Source: Saccharomycopsis phalli (Eukaryota > Ascomycota > Saccharomycetes > Ascoideales > Saccharomycopsidaceae). From it: DNA of 64,000 nt. Below the pieces are notes generated by a model. The model was not told the DNA's origin and made no database searches. It saw nothing but the letters and a program-made list of their open reading frames with translations. Below, piece after piece: positions 10,225 to 20,329 of the stretch (positions are counted from its first letter, which is position 1; every line of letters starts with the position of its first letter). Both the position numbers and the translations under genes were made by a program. The DNA is taken from the NCBI GenBank assembly GCA_020342235.1, contig CP073213.1, positions 288,501 through 352,500 on the forward strand, written 5' to 3'.

Positions 10225-10350
10225 TGGGTAGACAGGTAGTTGGTAGATGGTGAGTATGGTTGAGTAGATGGTGAGTATGGTTGAGTAGATGACGAGTATG
10301 GTTGACTAAATTCAATATAGTTGACTAAATTCAATATAGTTGACTAAATT
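10225..10350. repeat. Two adjacent short tandem repeats
   Basis: Units of about 21 bp (GGTTGAGTAGATGGTGAGTAT) at left, then 19-bp units (TTGACTAAATTCAATATAG) at right. Confidence 0.8.
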
Positions 10351-10617
10351 CAATATGGCTTGTCATTGCGTGGACTAGATGCCAATGGTTGGTGTACCTA
10401 GTATAGGCCCAGCGTACATGGTTTAATAAATAATAAACAACTTGTAGCCGGAGTGTCGCAGAGCGCAACCGCATTTCAAGCAGATGGCCAATGCTATTGT
10501 AGACGGCCTCGTATTCTCATGTTGTAATGTACATCAATACACTATCCCTGGCTGGAGTAATGTATTGATTTGCTATGGTGCTTGCACTCGACTATGTCAG
10601 TTGGTGTATGGTGATGA

Positions 10618-10790
10618 TAATATTCACCAGGATATAGCTACACTAGGCTCTCAGAGGAGATACTTTGTTAAGGCTATTCTTTGCCAAGACTATTCTTTGC
10701 CAAGGCTATTCTTTGCCAAGGCCATAACTACACTAGGCTCCCTTTACTGTCCATGACCGAGGTGCTATGTAGTCTTCAAAAGAAAACCAG
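10618..10790 (-). mobile_element. Family-B retroposon, rearranged with internal tandem repeat
   Basis: Two partial matches (GATATAGCTACACTAGGCTC and CATAACTACACTAGGCTCCC) flank three copies of a 17-bp unit, AAGGCTATTCTTTGCC. The right part continues into CTGTCCATGACCGAGG and GTAGTCTTCAAAAGAAAACC as in other family-B copies. Confidence 0.6.
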
Positions 10791-11097
10791 CCCAGCACAG
10801 ACAAGTAGAACCCTACAAGATTATCAAGATTCACCATATCTGAAAAGAAACGGGCTTAATTAGCAGTGATCACTCCTTTGTCCATGGCGCAAGATCCCCA
10901 TCCATTTCACGGAATAGCCTCGGCGTAGCGTCTTGTAATGTGTCGGACGCCGAATCTCATTGACTCAATTAGTTCTTGCCATTCCTTGGTCTTTTTCCTT
11001 GTAGCTTTTAAAACAGAAATCTTTCTTTGTTTCAGCAGGACCATTTGTAGTGTGTTAGTTTCCAGTTCAGTCTGATCTTGAATTAGTTGTTCCGCCC

Positions 11098-11310
11098 TCA
11101 ATAATAATAACATTTATTTTTGTATTGAGCTATATATTGTCTCCGCCATTACGGTTTTTTGACTATATATCTTCACTCAGGAACATCAGGCACCATTGCT
11201 GTCGAAGAAAACCCTTTATAACCCTCACTTGATTGCTTGGGATTAAATACTTCAGTGGGAGCAGTCATATTGTCGGGACTTGGTGCTTGTATTGATTGTA
11301 GACTCATTGG
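11098..11310 (-). mobile_element. Family-A SINE-like retroposon copy
   Basis: Reads from tail to body on the plus strand: ATAATAATAACATTTATTTT, GCTATATATTGTCTCCGCCA, CACTCAGGAACATCAGGCAC, AACCCTTTATAACCCTCAC and GGGAGCAGTCATATTGTCGG. Confidence 0.75.
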
Positions 11311-11560
11311 CAAACAATTTCCGTGTGTTGCGTATTCCATTAGTGGAATCTAGCATTTCATCAATGTGTGATAGAATTCGAGCTCTGAACATCGGAGGTA
11401 ATAGAGAGGGAATGAGCCCCGCATCTTTTGCACTTTGGGTCATCGTTGCCAAATAGTTTGAGCAACAAACCGTCCGTGAGGCTCTTTCCACTGAGTAGTT
11501 GTGATGCCAAACTGAGAATTGCGCTGGATCCTGAAAGCGCTTCCGCAAGAAGGCACTTGG
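11310..11560 (-). pseudogene. Relic of coding family C
   Basis: Shares GCGTATTCCATTAGTGGAAT, TTTCATCAATGTGTGATAGA and GTTGCCAAATAGTTTGAG with the relics at 5460-5605 and 25830-25950. It lies next to the family-A copy in the same relative orientation, an arrangement also seen at 40285-40625. No intact frame. Confidence 0.55.
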
Positions 11561-11855
11561 TTTTATCTCAGTGCACTTTCAGAAACATGCCAATGAATAC
11601 CTTAAACAGTCTGTCCATGAAATTATCATATAATTACATTATGGAAAATCCTTCAATCTAAAATAAAACAACGAGGGCACATATTGATAAGCAATTCACT
11701 AAATAATTCACAGTCTGACCACACTTGAAAGGAGACACATTCTCTACCAGGCAATGCCTATCCAATTCCTTTGACAAACCTTGGACCTCCCACAATAGAC
11801 CCAATGTAAATCCCATTTAATTGCTCAACATTAAAGTCACTTCCATCCCGCCTAA

Positions 11856-12698
11856 TCACACCCGCAACCTCTCAGATATCAGCTTCTTAATCACACCTGC
11901 CACCTCTCCATTCTTGTATACATCCTCATGCTTACCAAAATCACCTACAACCAACTCTACGTCCCATTTGTACTTTTTTAGAAACATCTTGTACTGACAA
12001 TCGTCCAACAACTCATCCTGATTGGAGTTGATGATGTATACCCGCGCATTCTCAATGGCTAGTGCACTATTGAAATACCGCTGCTTGGCAAACCGAAAAT
12101 CAGTAGAATAAAACGTGCCATTTGCCTCGTTCACAAACGACGCATATCCAGGATACTGCTCAATCAAACTGTCAGTGTCATATATGCCATCCATCAAGTA
12201 TACATTTGCAATTTGGGTTTCCAACACCTTCAATTCTCGCGATAAAAATGACCACATGTCCGACTCCTCGTATTCATAGTCTCGCACAAGATTGTTGAAG
12301 TACTCCAGTCCAACCCATTGCGATTCAATCCAATTGAAATCGAGCAACTGGAGAATTAGCGTCACCCCTACCGAGTGGCCGATGAAGTTGTACCTCAACT
12401 TGCCCATGTCAACATTGTTCTCAGAAAGGTACTTGTTGATCCGGATAAAGGCAAACTGGATGTCAAGGAGAAATGACGGAAATTTGTACTCTGGCGATAG
12501 CTTATAGTCGATGGAAAAGAAATTCCACGGTCCCTCAGACGTCCCGCTAAGTAGTCCTACTAATTCGTCAGAGTCATGGGAAGAATTCGTGGGGTCTCTC
12601 CAGGCACCACCGTGAATAAATATTACAATATCGTCAGCAATATTAGGAATGTGGTGTGGTTGGATGACTTGTCGAGCATGGTTTCCGTAGGTGAGCAT
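11856..12698 (-). CDS. BNA7: Kynurenine formamidase (arylformamidase)
   Basis: Hydrolyses N-formylkynurenine to kynurenine and formate, the second step of tryptophan breakdown toward de novo NAD; cytosolic alpha/beta hydrolase. The 280 residues compare with 261 in S. cerevisiae Bna7. The oxyanion-hole motif HGGAWRDP lies at residues 29-36. The nucleophile is Ser109 in GHSVG, and the acid and base are probably Asp228 (SNQDELL) and His257 (FGKHEDVY). SIDYKLSPE follows the family pattern. The first ATG of the frame is used; its N-terminus MLTYGNHARQ matches the family start. The gene converges with SPT5 and its upstream side faces the duplicated peptide locus. Confidence 0.88.
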   Translation of the reverse strand: MLTYGNHARQVIQPHHIPNIADDIVIFIHGGAWRDPTNSSHDSDELVGLLSGTSEGPWNFFSIDYKLSPEYKFPSFLLDIQFAFIRINKYLSENNVDMGKLRYNFIGHSVGVTLILQLLDFNWIESQWVGLEYFNNLVRDYEYEESDMWSFLSRELKVLETQIANVYLMDGIYDTDSLIEQYPGYASFVNEANGTFYSTDFRFAKQRYFNSALAIENARVYIINSNQDELLDDCQYKMFLKKYKWDVELVVGDFGKHEDVYKNGEVAGVIKKLISERLRV

Positions 12699-13521
12699 TG
12701 TGCCGAGAAGTGAAAATCAACATGAGCACATGATGGGCACACGGCTAAAGGTGTGGAAATAATGATGATGCGGAGGATAAAAGGGTGTGTGATTGATGAG
12801 TAATTCAAGCAGTTTAATATAATATTGTGACCATGAAAATTAATACAACAATGTAATTATGGAAATACTTTGGATGCCGTATGACGTACAAGAAAACTAG
12901 AGGTTATTATGCTATAATATTTTGCAGGCAACTTTACAAAGGGAGTAGTTGAATCAAGAGATTTACAACACCAAGGCATGTTGTCCCATGAAAGGTTTAT
13001 TGTAATAACAATGTGTCTGTCAATATTCCCGGAAAACAGTCTACAAGAAATTGATCACGTACCGATTGTTCTGCCATTTCAGCATTTTTACTAATATTTG
13101 TATGTAATTGTTGGAAATTCAATTCCGCTATTAATACAGAGTGAATATACGACTATTATAAATAGTGGTCAAACTAGTATGAACGGCTCTATTCGAGACT
13201 GTCAAATTGGCAAGCTGTTTTCTACTGTGATTTGTTCAATAGGCAACCAGATTACATACTTAATAAGAGAGCATCATGTTTCAATTGTAGATTTTGCTCT
13301 TTCCAGAGCTTCTTGCACAAATGAGAAATCCAATATGTCCCACGGTACCTTATGGTACTCGTCGTTAATGCCGCACAATGAACTCTAAAATTGAGCTTGA
13401 ATTAAAAAGTAACTCATTGTTATCAAGCCTTTATGAGTGAAAAAACTGAAAATATTAATTTTATATTACTGTTGTATGGAGGTACCATAAATTCAACGAG
13501 ACATGGTCTTTGAAATCTTAG

Positions 13522-13990
13522 GGGCAGGAGGTTTGGCCGAATGGAAAACACCTCATGCCTTATGGAGGGCGCATCATGAGGTAGTTACCGGGTTCGAGCC
13601 CCACCAAACCGCCCCAATACTCAAGAAAGTCTCCAGAAAGAGCACACTACGCCTCAGAAGGGCAATACAAGGAAGTCTCGCAAACGAGCAATGAACGACC
13701 CCGACGAGTCGTGCGCCCATCGTCACGAGATTCAGCGGCCGGATAGCGCCGGCATTTAGCCGAAGGATGGCCAGGCTTCTCGCATAACCAATAGCCAGTC
13801 ACGTTAAACCACTAACAACACTGCTCCCATTGAAGTTTTTCAGCCCATATAACCGTTTAGGGTTATAAAGGGTTTTCTTCAATAGAATGCTGCCTCAGGA
13901 TGTTCCTGAGTGAAAATATATCTGTCGAATCACCGTGTTTCCGGAGACAATATATAGCTAAATACAGAACTAAATATACTTAACTTAACT
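13522..13990 (+). mobile_element. Long family-A SINE with tRNA-like head and target-site duplication
   Basis: A 469-bp insertion flanked by perfect 13-bp direct repeats TTTGAAATCTTAG (13509-13521 and 13991-14003). The head carries an A box TGGCCGAATGG (13534-13544) and a B box GGTTCGAGCCC (13591-13601), spaced like a Leu/Ser-type tRNA with a long arm. GGAGGTTT near the start pairs with AAACCGCC (one mismatch) like an acceptor stem. The middle contains ACGAGATTCAGCGG and CCATTGAAGTTTTTCAGCCC. The core AAGGGTTTTCTTCAA is followed by the family end GGAGACAATATATAGCTAAA. The paralogous site near 35662-35680 has a single copy of the target and no insertion. Confidence 0.88.
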
Positions 13991-14244
13991 TTTGAAATCT
14001 TAGTCAATTGTCTGAGACATGCCTAATATGCACACTTTTTAACATGGTAACTTCTCAAGGGACAAACTAGTGCAATTAAACAATTGAAATCAACATGAAA
14101 TTTACTCTACTAGAAAAGTACTTGCCCCTTTTATACTCTAAAAGTGTATTTGTCATTGTCAATTCACCAATGAGGATGTGAACTAATCCAACACACCACC
14201 AGATACCACTGACACCCTGGAACGGGCTGTATTCAACTTTGTAG

Positions 14245-14254
14245 TATATAAGAG
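14245..14254 (+). promoter_or_regulatory. TATA box of secreted peptide copy 1
   Basis: TATATAAGAG, about 38-47 bp before the ATG, conserved identically in the paralogue at 35920-35929. Confidence 0.7.
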
Positions 14255-14291
14255 ACACTGTTCTCAACTTTCAACATCAAACAACTCAACA

Positions 14292-14696
14292 ATGCAATTC
14301 CAAACTCTCTTTACCATCTCCTCTATTGTTTTAGCTGCTGCTGCCGCACCTACTGGTGAAACTACTACTTTGGCTCCATCATTGAGCCAAGCTGTCACTG
14401 CGACTTCATTGGACCAAGTGGCTACTGAAGTTCCTGTCGACTCCTCTGCTCCTGTCGACTCCTCTGCTCCTGTCGACTCCTCTGCTCCTGTCGACTCCTC
14501 TGCTCCTGTCGACTTCTCTGCTCCTGTTAACTCATCTGTTCCTGTCGACACACAAGGCTCTGACGATGTTCAAGAAAAGAAATGGAGAAGTATATTCAAG
14601 ACCATTGGTACATTTTTTGGAATAGCTTCGGATGCTACAAGTGCAGCTTCTAATATTTATAATATGGCAAACCCGAATAAAGGAAATGGTAATTAG
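14292..14696 (+). CDS. Small secreted repeat peptide precursor, copy 1
   Basis: A 134-residue protein of unrecognised family. It has a clear signal peptide (MQFQTLFTISSIVLAAAAAP, cleavage probably in the Ala run), a Thr/Ser-rich pro-region and six tandem six-residue units of the PVDSSA type (about residues 55-90). After VDTQGSDD comes a lysine-containing boundary (EKKWRS). The C-terminal 35-40 residues begin with a cationic amphipathic stretch (SIFKTIGTFFGIASD) and end in NKGNGN. It lacks cysteines and a GPI signal, so it is probably secreted. The layout (leader, spacer, basic junction, amphipathic C-terminus) resembles processed secreted peptides in general, but I know no homologue and assign no function. 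Its twin lies at 35967-36371. Confidence 0.75.
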   Translation: MQFQTLFTISSIVLAAAAAPTGETTTLAPSLSQAVTATSLDQVATEVPVDSSAPVDSSAPVDSSAPVDSSAPVDFSAPVNSSVPVDTQGSDDVQEKKWRSIFKTIGTFFGIASDATSAASNIYNMANPNKGNGN

Positions 14697-14919
14697 GCTT
14701 TATAACCAATGCTGCTGGCTGGCATGGATATACGAATAGATATACAGTATAACTGTAAGCTGTAGTTAGATGTACCTTGGCTTCAAAAGACTTGAATTGG
14801 ACACTTGAGAAAATCCCAAGGCAGCTGTTAAAAATTACTATTATTCTCTCTTAGCTGTCTGGGATTAATAATTTAATGGGAATTGTTTAGATTATGATTC
14901 ATAGTGCATTGTGTGGGTA

Positions 14920-15065
14920 GGTGAGAAGCCTGCCGATCGAATCTCATAATGTGTTGGATGCGGCATGCTCCATTACATTCTGGTAGAAATCAATGAGTGG
15001 ATTTACTAGTGATTGGCAAACACTTTTCAAGTATGCTGTTTATTCCGCTAGCTGGAAGATCTAGT
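14920..15065 (-). pseudogene. Short relic of coding family C
   Basis: ATCTCATAATGTGTTGGATG, TTGGCAAACACTTTTCAAGT and TTATTCCGCTAGCTGGAAGA match the family-C pattern at 26290-26420 at low identity. Confidence 0.4.
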
Positions 15066-16337
15066 GCCAATTTCTTGTCATAATCTGACGTTTCTTTCAA
15101 TGGCTTCCATATCTTACTGTTGTAGATATTCTTATTCTTGTTACTATACTAGCTATTTCTTATCCTATTTATATTCTTTTCTGAGATGCCTTCAGTTGCC
15201 TTCGGCTTCTGAGATGGATTTGAAAGTGATTAATGAATGGTTTATTGGAATTTTACGGAAACTACGCGATTGTGGCTTTATTTGGACAGTCGATTTTTAC
15301 CAGTTTTACATGGTCTAAATGTCCTTGTGGGGATTGATCAAGTACCTTGTTTTTTTGCTGAAAATAATCAACAACGTGGACTTTGTCTTTTTAAAATCTT
15401 TTTCAGGATCCCAAATTCCATATCTTTAATGTCACTAACGTGTTTCTGTCGTGGTTAACAACCACTGCAGAACATTACCGACTCCCGGTGTTGATAAGAC
15501 TGAATACTCCAATTCCAGTTATATTGGAATTAATATTATTGGAAGATAATAATCTGACAAGATATGGAGAAAGTCTATATGAGGGGGGCTTCCCTTCTTA
15601 TAGAAAACACAATTCAACTGAACAGTTCAGCTAGACATTATATCTAACAGAGTCCAATCCGGTTATCCAAATCCTAAAGGAACAAAACAAATGATTAAGT
15701 AGTTTATAGTTCATTATAATACTATGAAATCAGACGAAACTATTAACTACGACAGTTTCTCTAGCGTATGTGACGTATGTTCAACTTTTCGGCACCTTCA
15801 GAGTGGCTCAGCTAGTAAAGAATATTATTATTCATTCTTTTTATCGTGAACAATTGCTCTATTGAGACAGTTGGATGAAGATGACGAGTCCACTTTAATA
15901 TCATGGCGAAAATAATTACATAAAGAGACAGTTTTTATACTCAATCTATCCAGGATTTCATAGCCTAGCTGGATTATTAAGTGACTTCCATGTGTCAATG
16001 AGTCCCGTGCTCTGTCACTCTGCATAAGATATTATTGGTCCAGATATGTAAAATTCAAAATCAAATGGTAGGATGTCAATTTATTGATGTACATGTGGTG
16101 AATCGAAAGAAGGTGGTTCACTGTTTTTGACAAGCAAGGTGTTTTATCTATTAAGCCAGGTATCAGCAGAATAGAAATAACCTACGGCTTCATTGGTGGA
16201 CATGCAATGTGAACATTCCATGTCTCACTTGGATGAATTAAAATATTGAGACGCTTTTTACAAGGTAAAATAGGGCAGCTTGATTTATATTTAGCAAACA
16301 AAGGAAAAATAATAAGCAAATTGCTCCTGACTATTGG

Positions 16338-17110
16338 TATAAAAGTTTTTTTGATACTACTGGCAAGATGAAAGTACGCTACTTACTATCATTCTGGTGC
16401 CTTGCATGGCTTCTGGCTCCATAATTGAGCGAGAAAACGTCAATGGTGACATGGAGTTTCTGTAGAGTTTATTGTTTAACCCACCGAGTTTGAATTCCTT
16501 GGTTGACACTGGATGTGGATTTTTCTCGCATTGTGAGAGGACTTGTGTCTATGGAGAATATGTGAGTGATATGGTACATGTGTTTGGCAGTGAAGTCAAA
16601 GGTGCGGTTTTGGAATAATCTATAAATGTGGCAATATAAACATTTTCGGTGGTGATTCTCGAACGCTGGAGACGTCTGCCATGAGAGTGGCGAAGTTTTG
16701 TTGCCATGAGAGTAGCTAAGTGTTGTCTGCTGTACAATAATTTTCCTTGCAAATCATGGGAGTAGCTAAGTTTTATCTGCTATACGATAATTTTCCTCGT
16801 AAAATATGGGCTTTTGGTATTATTGAGAATCACACTTGCTATTAATGTGACTTTTGCCATAAAATATGGTGATGATTATGTGGCAATTGTCCCTGATGTA
16901 TACTATGTTGATATTGGGTAAACTCAGCTGGGTTTTGCACAAACTATTTCTAGTTTGATATTTTGGCAATTTTCAGACCATTTCTGAGTGGGAGGGAGGG
17001 CTGTGTGAAGTGTGATGAAATGAGCAAGGCGTTGATTTTTTTTTTGGTTGTGGGAATTCTGTAATGGGGATATGTTTTTTGACAATGCCTAGACGTGAAT
17101 GGTATTGTAT
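16338..17110 (+). pseudogene. Decayed secreted aspartyl-protease-like gene, copy 1
   Basis: TATAAAAG (16338-16345) precedes an ATG at 16368 that opens a signal-peptide-like MKVRYLLSFWCLAWLLAP and then a stop. Further on, one frame reads SLVDTGCGFF, close to the pepsin-family active-site pattern, followed by Cys-rich CERTCVYG. A 16880-17110 block (GCAATTGTCCCTGATGTATA, TTTGATATTTTGGCAATTTT, TTTTTTGACAATGCCTA) is shared with 32295-32530. I infer two diverged copies of a dead secreted protease gene. The evidence is short motifs and shared layout, so this is tentative. Confidence 0.45.
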
Positions 17111-17204
17111 AATTACAATGCTTCTGGTATTTTAATGCTTCTGGTATTTTTCATTGGCAAAACAACGGCTGGCTGGGTTTGGGTAATGTCCTTGTCCATT
17201 TTAT

Positions 17205-17390
17205 CATAATAGTAATATTTATTTATGTATTTAGCTATATATTGTCTCCGGCATTACGGTTATTTGACAGATATATCTTCACTCAGGAACATCAGGCACC
17301 ATTGCTGAAAACCCACAACTCTCAAATAGTCGTCTCGGATTAAACTTCAATGGGAGCAGTCATATTGTTGGTACTTAGTGCTCCATTTTA
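17205..17390 (-). mobile_element. Family-A SINE-like retroposon copy
   Basis: Plus-strand order: ATAGTAATATTTATTTATGT, GCTATATATTGTCTCCGGCA, CACTCAGGAACATCAGGCAC, AACTTCAATGGGAGCAGTCA. Lies directly after the decayed protease block, as does the copy at 32610-33045. Confidence 0.75.
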
Positions 17391-17534
17391 TCATGATCAT
17401 GGGTTTCAAGTATGGGCATGATATGTGGTGAAGGATGGTTAGCCAAGGTTGACTTTTCAATAATATATCTGCAACAGGTTTTGGTGGGATAATAGAGATG
17501 GACATGGTATTGTTTTTTGGTGAATCAACTTATT

Positions 17535-17665
17535 CTATGTAGTGGAATTTAGTCCATGTAGTGTAGTGGAACTTAGTCCATGTAGTGTAGTGGAACTTAG
17601 TCCATGTAGTGTAGTGGAACTTAGTCCATGTAGTGTAGTGGAACTTATTCTATGTAGTGTAGTGG
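17535..17665. repeat. 24-bp minisatellite
   Basis: About five units of GTAGTGTAGTGGAACTTAGT plus CCAT. Confidence 0.85.
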
Positions 17666-17784
17666 CTAGGATACGAGTTGGTAAATGGATGAAATATGTT
17701 TGTTTGACTATTCAGAGGAAGGGCGAGTTCTGAAAAGTATAGAGTTGGAAGTATACAATTCTAATAGTATAAAGCTCTAAAAGT

Positions 17785-17992
17785 ATACAACACTATACAC
17801 TATACACTACACTATACACTATACACTACACTATACACTATACACTACACTATACACTATACACTACACTATACACTATACACTACACTATACACTATAC
17901 ACTACACTATACACTATACACTACACTATACACTATACACTACACTATACACTATACACTACACTATACACTATACACTACACTATACAACA
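17785..17992. repeat. 19-bp minisatellite of CACTATA motifs
   Basis: About ten very regular units of TACACTATACACTATACAC. The high regularity suggests recent expansion. It lies about 130 bp past the stop of MCA1. Confidence 0.9.
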
Positions 17993-18124
17993 GTACAGTC
18001 ATGACTGGGCTAAACCACCTTGACAGATTAGAATCAGCGGATGGCATGAAAAAACGGTCCCGATTCATGCTACCGACTTGCCGGCAGAATCTACAAGCAG
18101 TTGCAAACATACATTTATTCATTT

Positions 18125-19510
18125 CTACAACACAAACTGGAGCTCAGTGTTGAGCGGGTGAGACGCAGACAATTGCGGTTTCTGGCTGTACTTGCCCGAC
18201 AATTGCGAGCGCATATTGTTCAATAACGAGATATAACTCTGCACCGGCTGGCGCTCCAACACTGTGCGGAACGCATACGACATGGCACCGGTGGCCGAGC
18301 CGTCGATATTGGCGTCGGCAGACGTCTGGTCGTCTTTACATCCGGAGATGGAGACCACGTCGGCAGCGGACATTTTCATCTTGGTGATTCTGTCGCGCTG
18401 GTCCTTGGACTTGTTGCGCGAGACCTTGTCGAAGATGCTGGTGACGGACAGAACTGTCTGCTGGATGTTGCCCGAGGCATATGCGGTGAACGCCTGGATA
18501 CCTTCCATGCCGATGTTCTTCAACAAGTTTGGCTCCTTGACCACGCCCTTGGTGGAGTAGACAAACGGCAAGTCGAGCGCGGTTCCCGAGTGGCAGGAGT
18601 CGTACAATGCGGTGAGACGGCATCCTGGAGGAAGCGGCTTGACCATGATGTCGTGCATCAAGTCGTCGATGATGACGCCGTTCTGCTTGAAATCGGTCGG
18701 GTATATTGTGCTGTCGAACCCGTCCTCCTCGTCGCCGTCCTCATCCTCCTGCACCCCTCCATGTCCCGACCAGTGGAAGAAGAGCGAGTCGTTTGGCTGG
18801 GCGTCCTTGACCAACCACTTCATGCCGCGGATGATGTTTTCCTTGGTTGGAACCCGCGCAGCCACGGTCTGGTCGTCGGTGAGCACCACAATGTCCTGTT
18901 CCTTGTACCCGTACCGCTCGGTGATGAACTTCTTCATGTTGGCCACATCGTTGATGCACCCTCGGAGCTCGATCCGCGGGCCTTGGCCTCGGTAGTTGCA
19001 CCCCATGAGCAACGCCTTCTTGCGGCCAGAACAGTTGGAGTACTTGAATGTCATGTTGCTGTTGCCGCCAAAACTCTGCGCCTGGGTAGGAAGGTCCTTT
19101 GGCCGCTGGTACGTGATCGTCTGCCCGGTGTTTGGATTCGTGTAGCTGTACTGCCCACTATGGAGATTCTGTTGCGCCGCCACGCCTGGCGGTGGTCCCG
19201 CGGGCCGCTGGTATTCCCGCTGGGCCACTCCTGGTGGCGGTCCAGACGGCGGGCCGTAGTGGTTCTCCTGGATGCCTCTGGAGCCCGGCGGAGGACCCAG
19301 TGGCGGGCCGTATCCATTGCCAGGAGGGCCTGGTGGCGCGCCATAGGTTGGTGCACCATAGTTTGGAGCTCCTGGTGGAGCTCCTGGTGGAGCGCCATAG
19401 GTTGGCGCGCCATATCCATAGCCCTGGCCATAATTCGGAGGGACTGGCGGTCCGCCGTAACCGCCTCCGTATGGAGGTTGGCCATAACCGTTGTTTTGCC
19501 CTGGGTACAT
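18125..19510 (-). CDS. MCA1: Metacaspase
   Basis: Cysteine protease of the caspase-hemoglobinase fold, Arg/Lys-specific and calcium-activated, linked in yeast to stress, ageing and aggregate clearance. The product is 461 residues (S. cerevisiae Mca1 432). The N-terminal prodomain (about 1-150) is a Gly/Pro/Tyr-rich repeat of the PYGAPPG type and has little glutamine. The protease domain starts at KKALLMGCNYRGQG (about 164). The catalytic His is 250 in FHWSGHGG and Cys 306 in YDSCHSG, both intact. Acidic DEDGDEEDG follows the His block as in the family. The start is the first ATG, about 47 bp downstream of a TATATA element. The reversed prodomain gives a long antisense frame that is not a gene. 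Confidence 0.96.
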   Translation of the reverse strand: MYPGQNNGYGQPPYGGGYGGPPVPPNYGQGYGYGAPTYGAPPGAPPGAPNYGAPTYGAPPGPPGNGYGPPLGPPPGSRGIQENHYGPPSGPPPGVAQREYQRPAGPPPGVAAQQNLHSGQYSYTNPNTGQTITYQRPKDLPTQAQSFGGNSNMTFKYSNCSGRKKALLMGCNYRGQGPRIELRGCINDVANMKKFITERYGYKEQDIVVLTDDQTVAARVPTKENIIRGMKWLVKDAQPNDSLFFHWSGHGGVQEDEDGDEEDGFDSTIYPTDFKQNGVIIDDLMHDIMVKPLPPGCRLTALYDSCHSGTALDLPFVYSTKGVVKEPNLLKNIGMEGIQAFTAYASGNIQQTVLSVTSIFDKVSRNKSKDQRDRITKMKMSAADVVSISGCKDDQTSADANIDGSATGAMSYAFRTVLERQPVQSYISLLNNMRSQLSGKYSQKPQLSASHPLNTELQFVL

Positions 19511-19556
19511 CTTGTATAACGAGACTGATGAAATCTATCCGAGACGTGGACTCGAG

Positions 19557-19564
19557 TTATATAC
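19557..19564 (-). promoter_or_regulatory. TATA box of MCA1
   Basis: GTATATAA on the minus strand, about 47 bp upstream of the ATG. Confidence 0.5.
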
Positions 19565-20077
19565 CCGGTGCACGGATGTGGTAATGATATATGCGGATAC
19601 GCGCATGCTGCCGCGTGGCTGTGACAATTTTAAGGTACGGCACATGTAGTGAGTGGTGGTAGTATAGTGATGGTATTGTAATAGTGTAGTAATAGAATTG
19701 TAACAATCAATCAACGTTGTTTGAACCGTGATTCAAAAGCTTGTGGATTGTATATTCTGGCATCGATGCAACTGGTATTCCATGCCAATGCTAATTCTTC
19801 GCAGGCGCAGATCCATCGCTTTGGACCAAGGACCAGGGCAACGTTTTGCGGTAGAGGTCATATTTCATGGCAATGTAGGAGGTATTGGCAACATGACGCT
19901 GCAAAGTGACCTGGGTGGAGTCATCTATATAGCGACACTGTAAACAAGCATCAGAATGATTAGCCCAGCCTTGTAAACTAGGCCAAGTCACAGAATTCCA
20001 CAACCATTGAAACTTTCACATCAAAACTTTCACATCAAAACTTTCACAACTTTACAGTCTGCAACTCGAGAAACTAT

Positions 20078-20218
20078 AATAATAATATTTATTTTTGTAT
20101 TTAGCTATATATTGTCTCCGGCATTACGGTTATTTGACAGATATATCTTCACTCAGGAACATCAGGCAGCATTGCTGTTGAAGAAACCCTTTGTCAACTC
20201 TCACCATTAAACTAGATC
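20078..20218 (-). mobile_element. Family-A SINE-like retroposon copy
   Basis: Plus-strand order: ATAATAATATTTATTTTTGT, GCTATATATTGTCTCCGGCA, CACTCAGGAACATCAGGCAG, then AAACCCTTTGTCAACTCTCA. 5'-truncated. Confidence 0.75.
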
Positions 20219-20329
20219 CAAGGCCTATCAAGCCATGTCTCAACGTTCAAGACATGGCTTGAAAACTCATGGTATCATCTTAAAAACTTTCATGTCCAAC
20301 TGACGATATTCTCCTACAAACTATAGTTG

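Larger units (their letters stand above)
10208..11855. other. Intergenic region between SPT5 and BNA7 (convergent 3' ends)
   Basis: No gene seen. It contains short tandem repeats just after SPT5 (10225-10350), family-B fragments (10618-10790), a family-A copy (11098-11310) and family-C relics (11310-11560). Confidence 0.6.
12699..14291. other. Divergent intergenic region: BNA7 promoter, duplicated segment, SINE insertion
   Basis: From about 13140 the sequence is alignable with 35465 onward (for example ACTGAAAATATTAATTTTA and GGAGACATGGTC-type stretches), as the left part of the segment duplicated with the secreted-peptide gene. Similarity becomes very high after the SINE (14004-14291 against 35680-35966). 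A 96-codon open frame at 13098 has no protein-like features and is not called. Confidence 0.6.
14697..18124. other. Intergenic region between peptide copy 1 and MCA1
   Basis: The first ~230 bp still match the region after peptide copy 2. After that come a family-C relic (14920-15065), diverged repeat sequence near 15660-15905 (AAAGGAACAAAACAA, also near 27880 and 37960), an aspartyl-protease-like relic (16338-17110), a family-A copy and two tandem arrays. No intact gene. Confidence 0.55.

Noticed and set aside
7994-10315. Long open frames opposite and out of frame with SPT5 (for example 8896-7994 and 10315-9167)
   Set aside because: They mirror the GC-rich codon pattern and Gly/Pro repeats of SPT5; SPT5 has full domain support and these have none.
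13098-13388. 96-codon open frame upstream of the SINE
   Set aside because: The paralogous duplicated segment near 35465 does not keep the frame, so it is unlikely to be coding.
13530-13610. Functional tRNA gene at the SINE head (A and B boxes present)
   Set aside because: T-arm pairing is poor and the arm lengths are wrong for a tRNA; it is the head of a retroposon flanked by target repeats. The same applies to 37364-37452.
17535-17992. CRISPR-like array
   Set aside because: Contiguous tandem repeats with no unique spacers, in a eukaryotic genome.
18590-19519. 309-codon plus-strand frame over MCA1
   Set aside because: Shadow of the metacaspase reading frame and its Gly/Pro-rich prodomain; no protein-like features.
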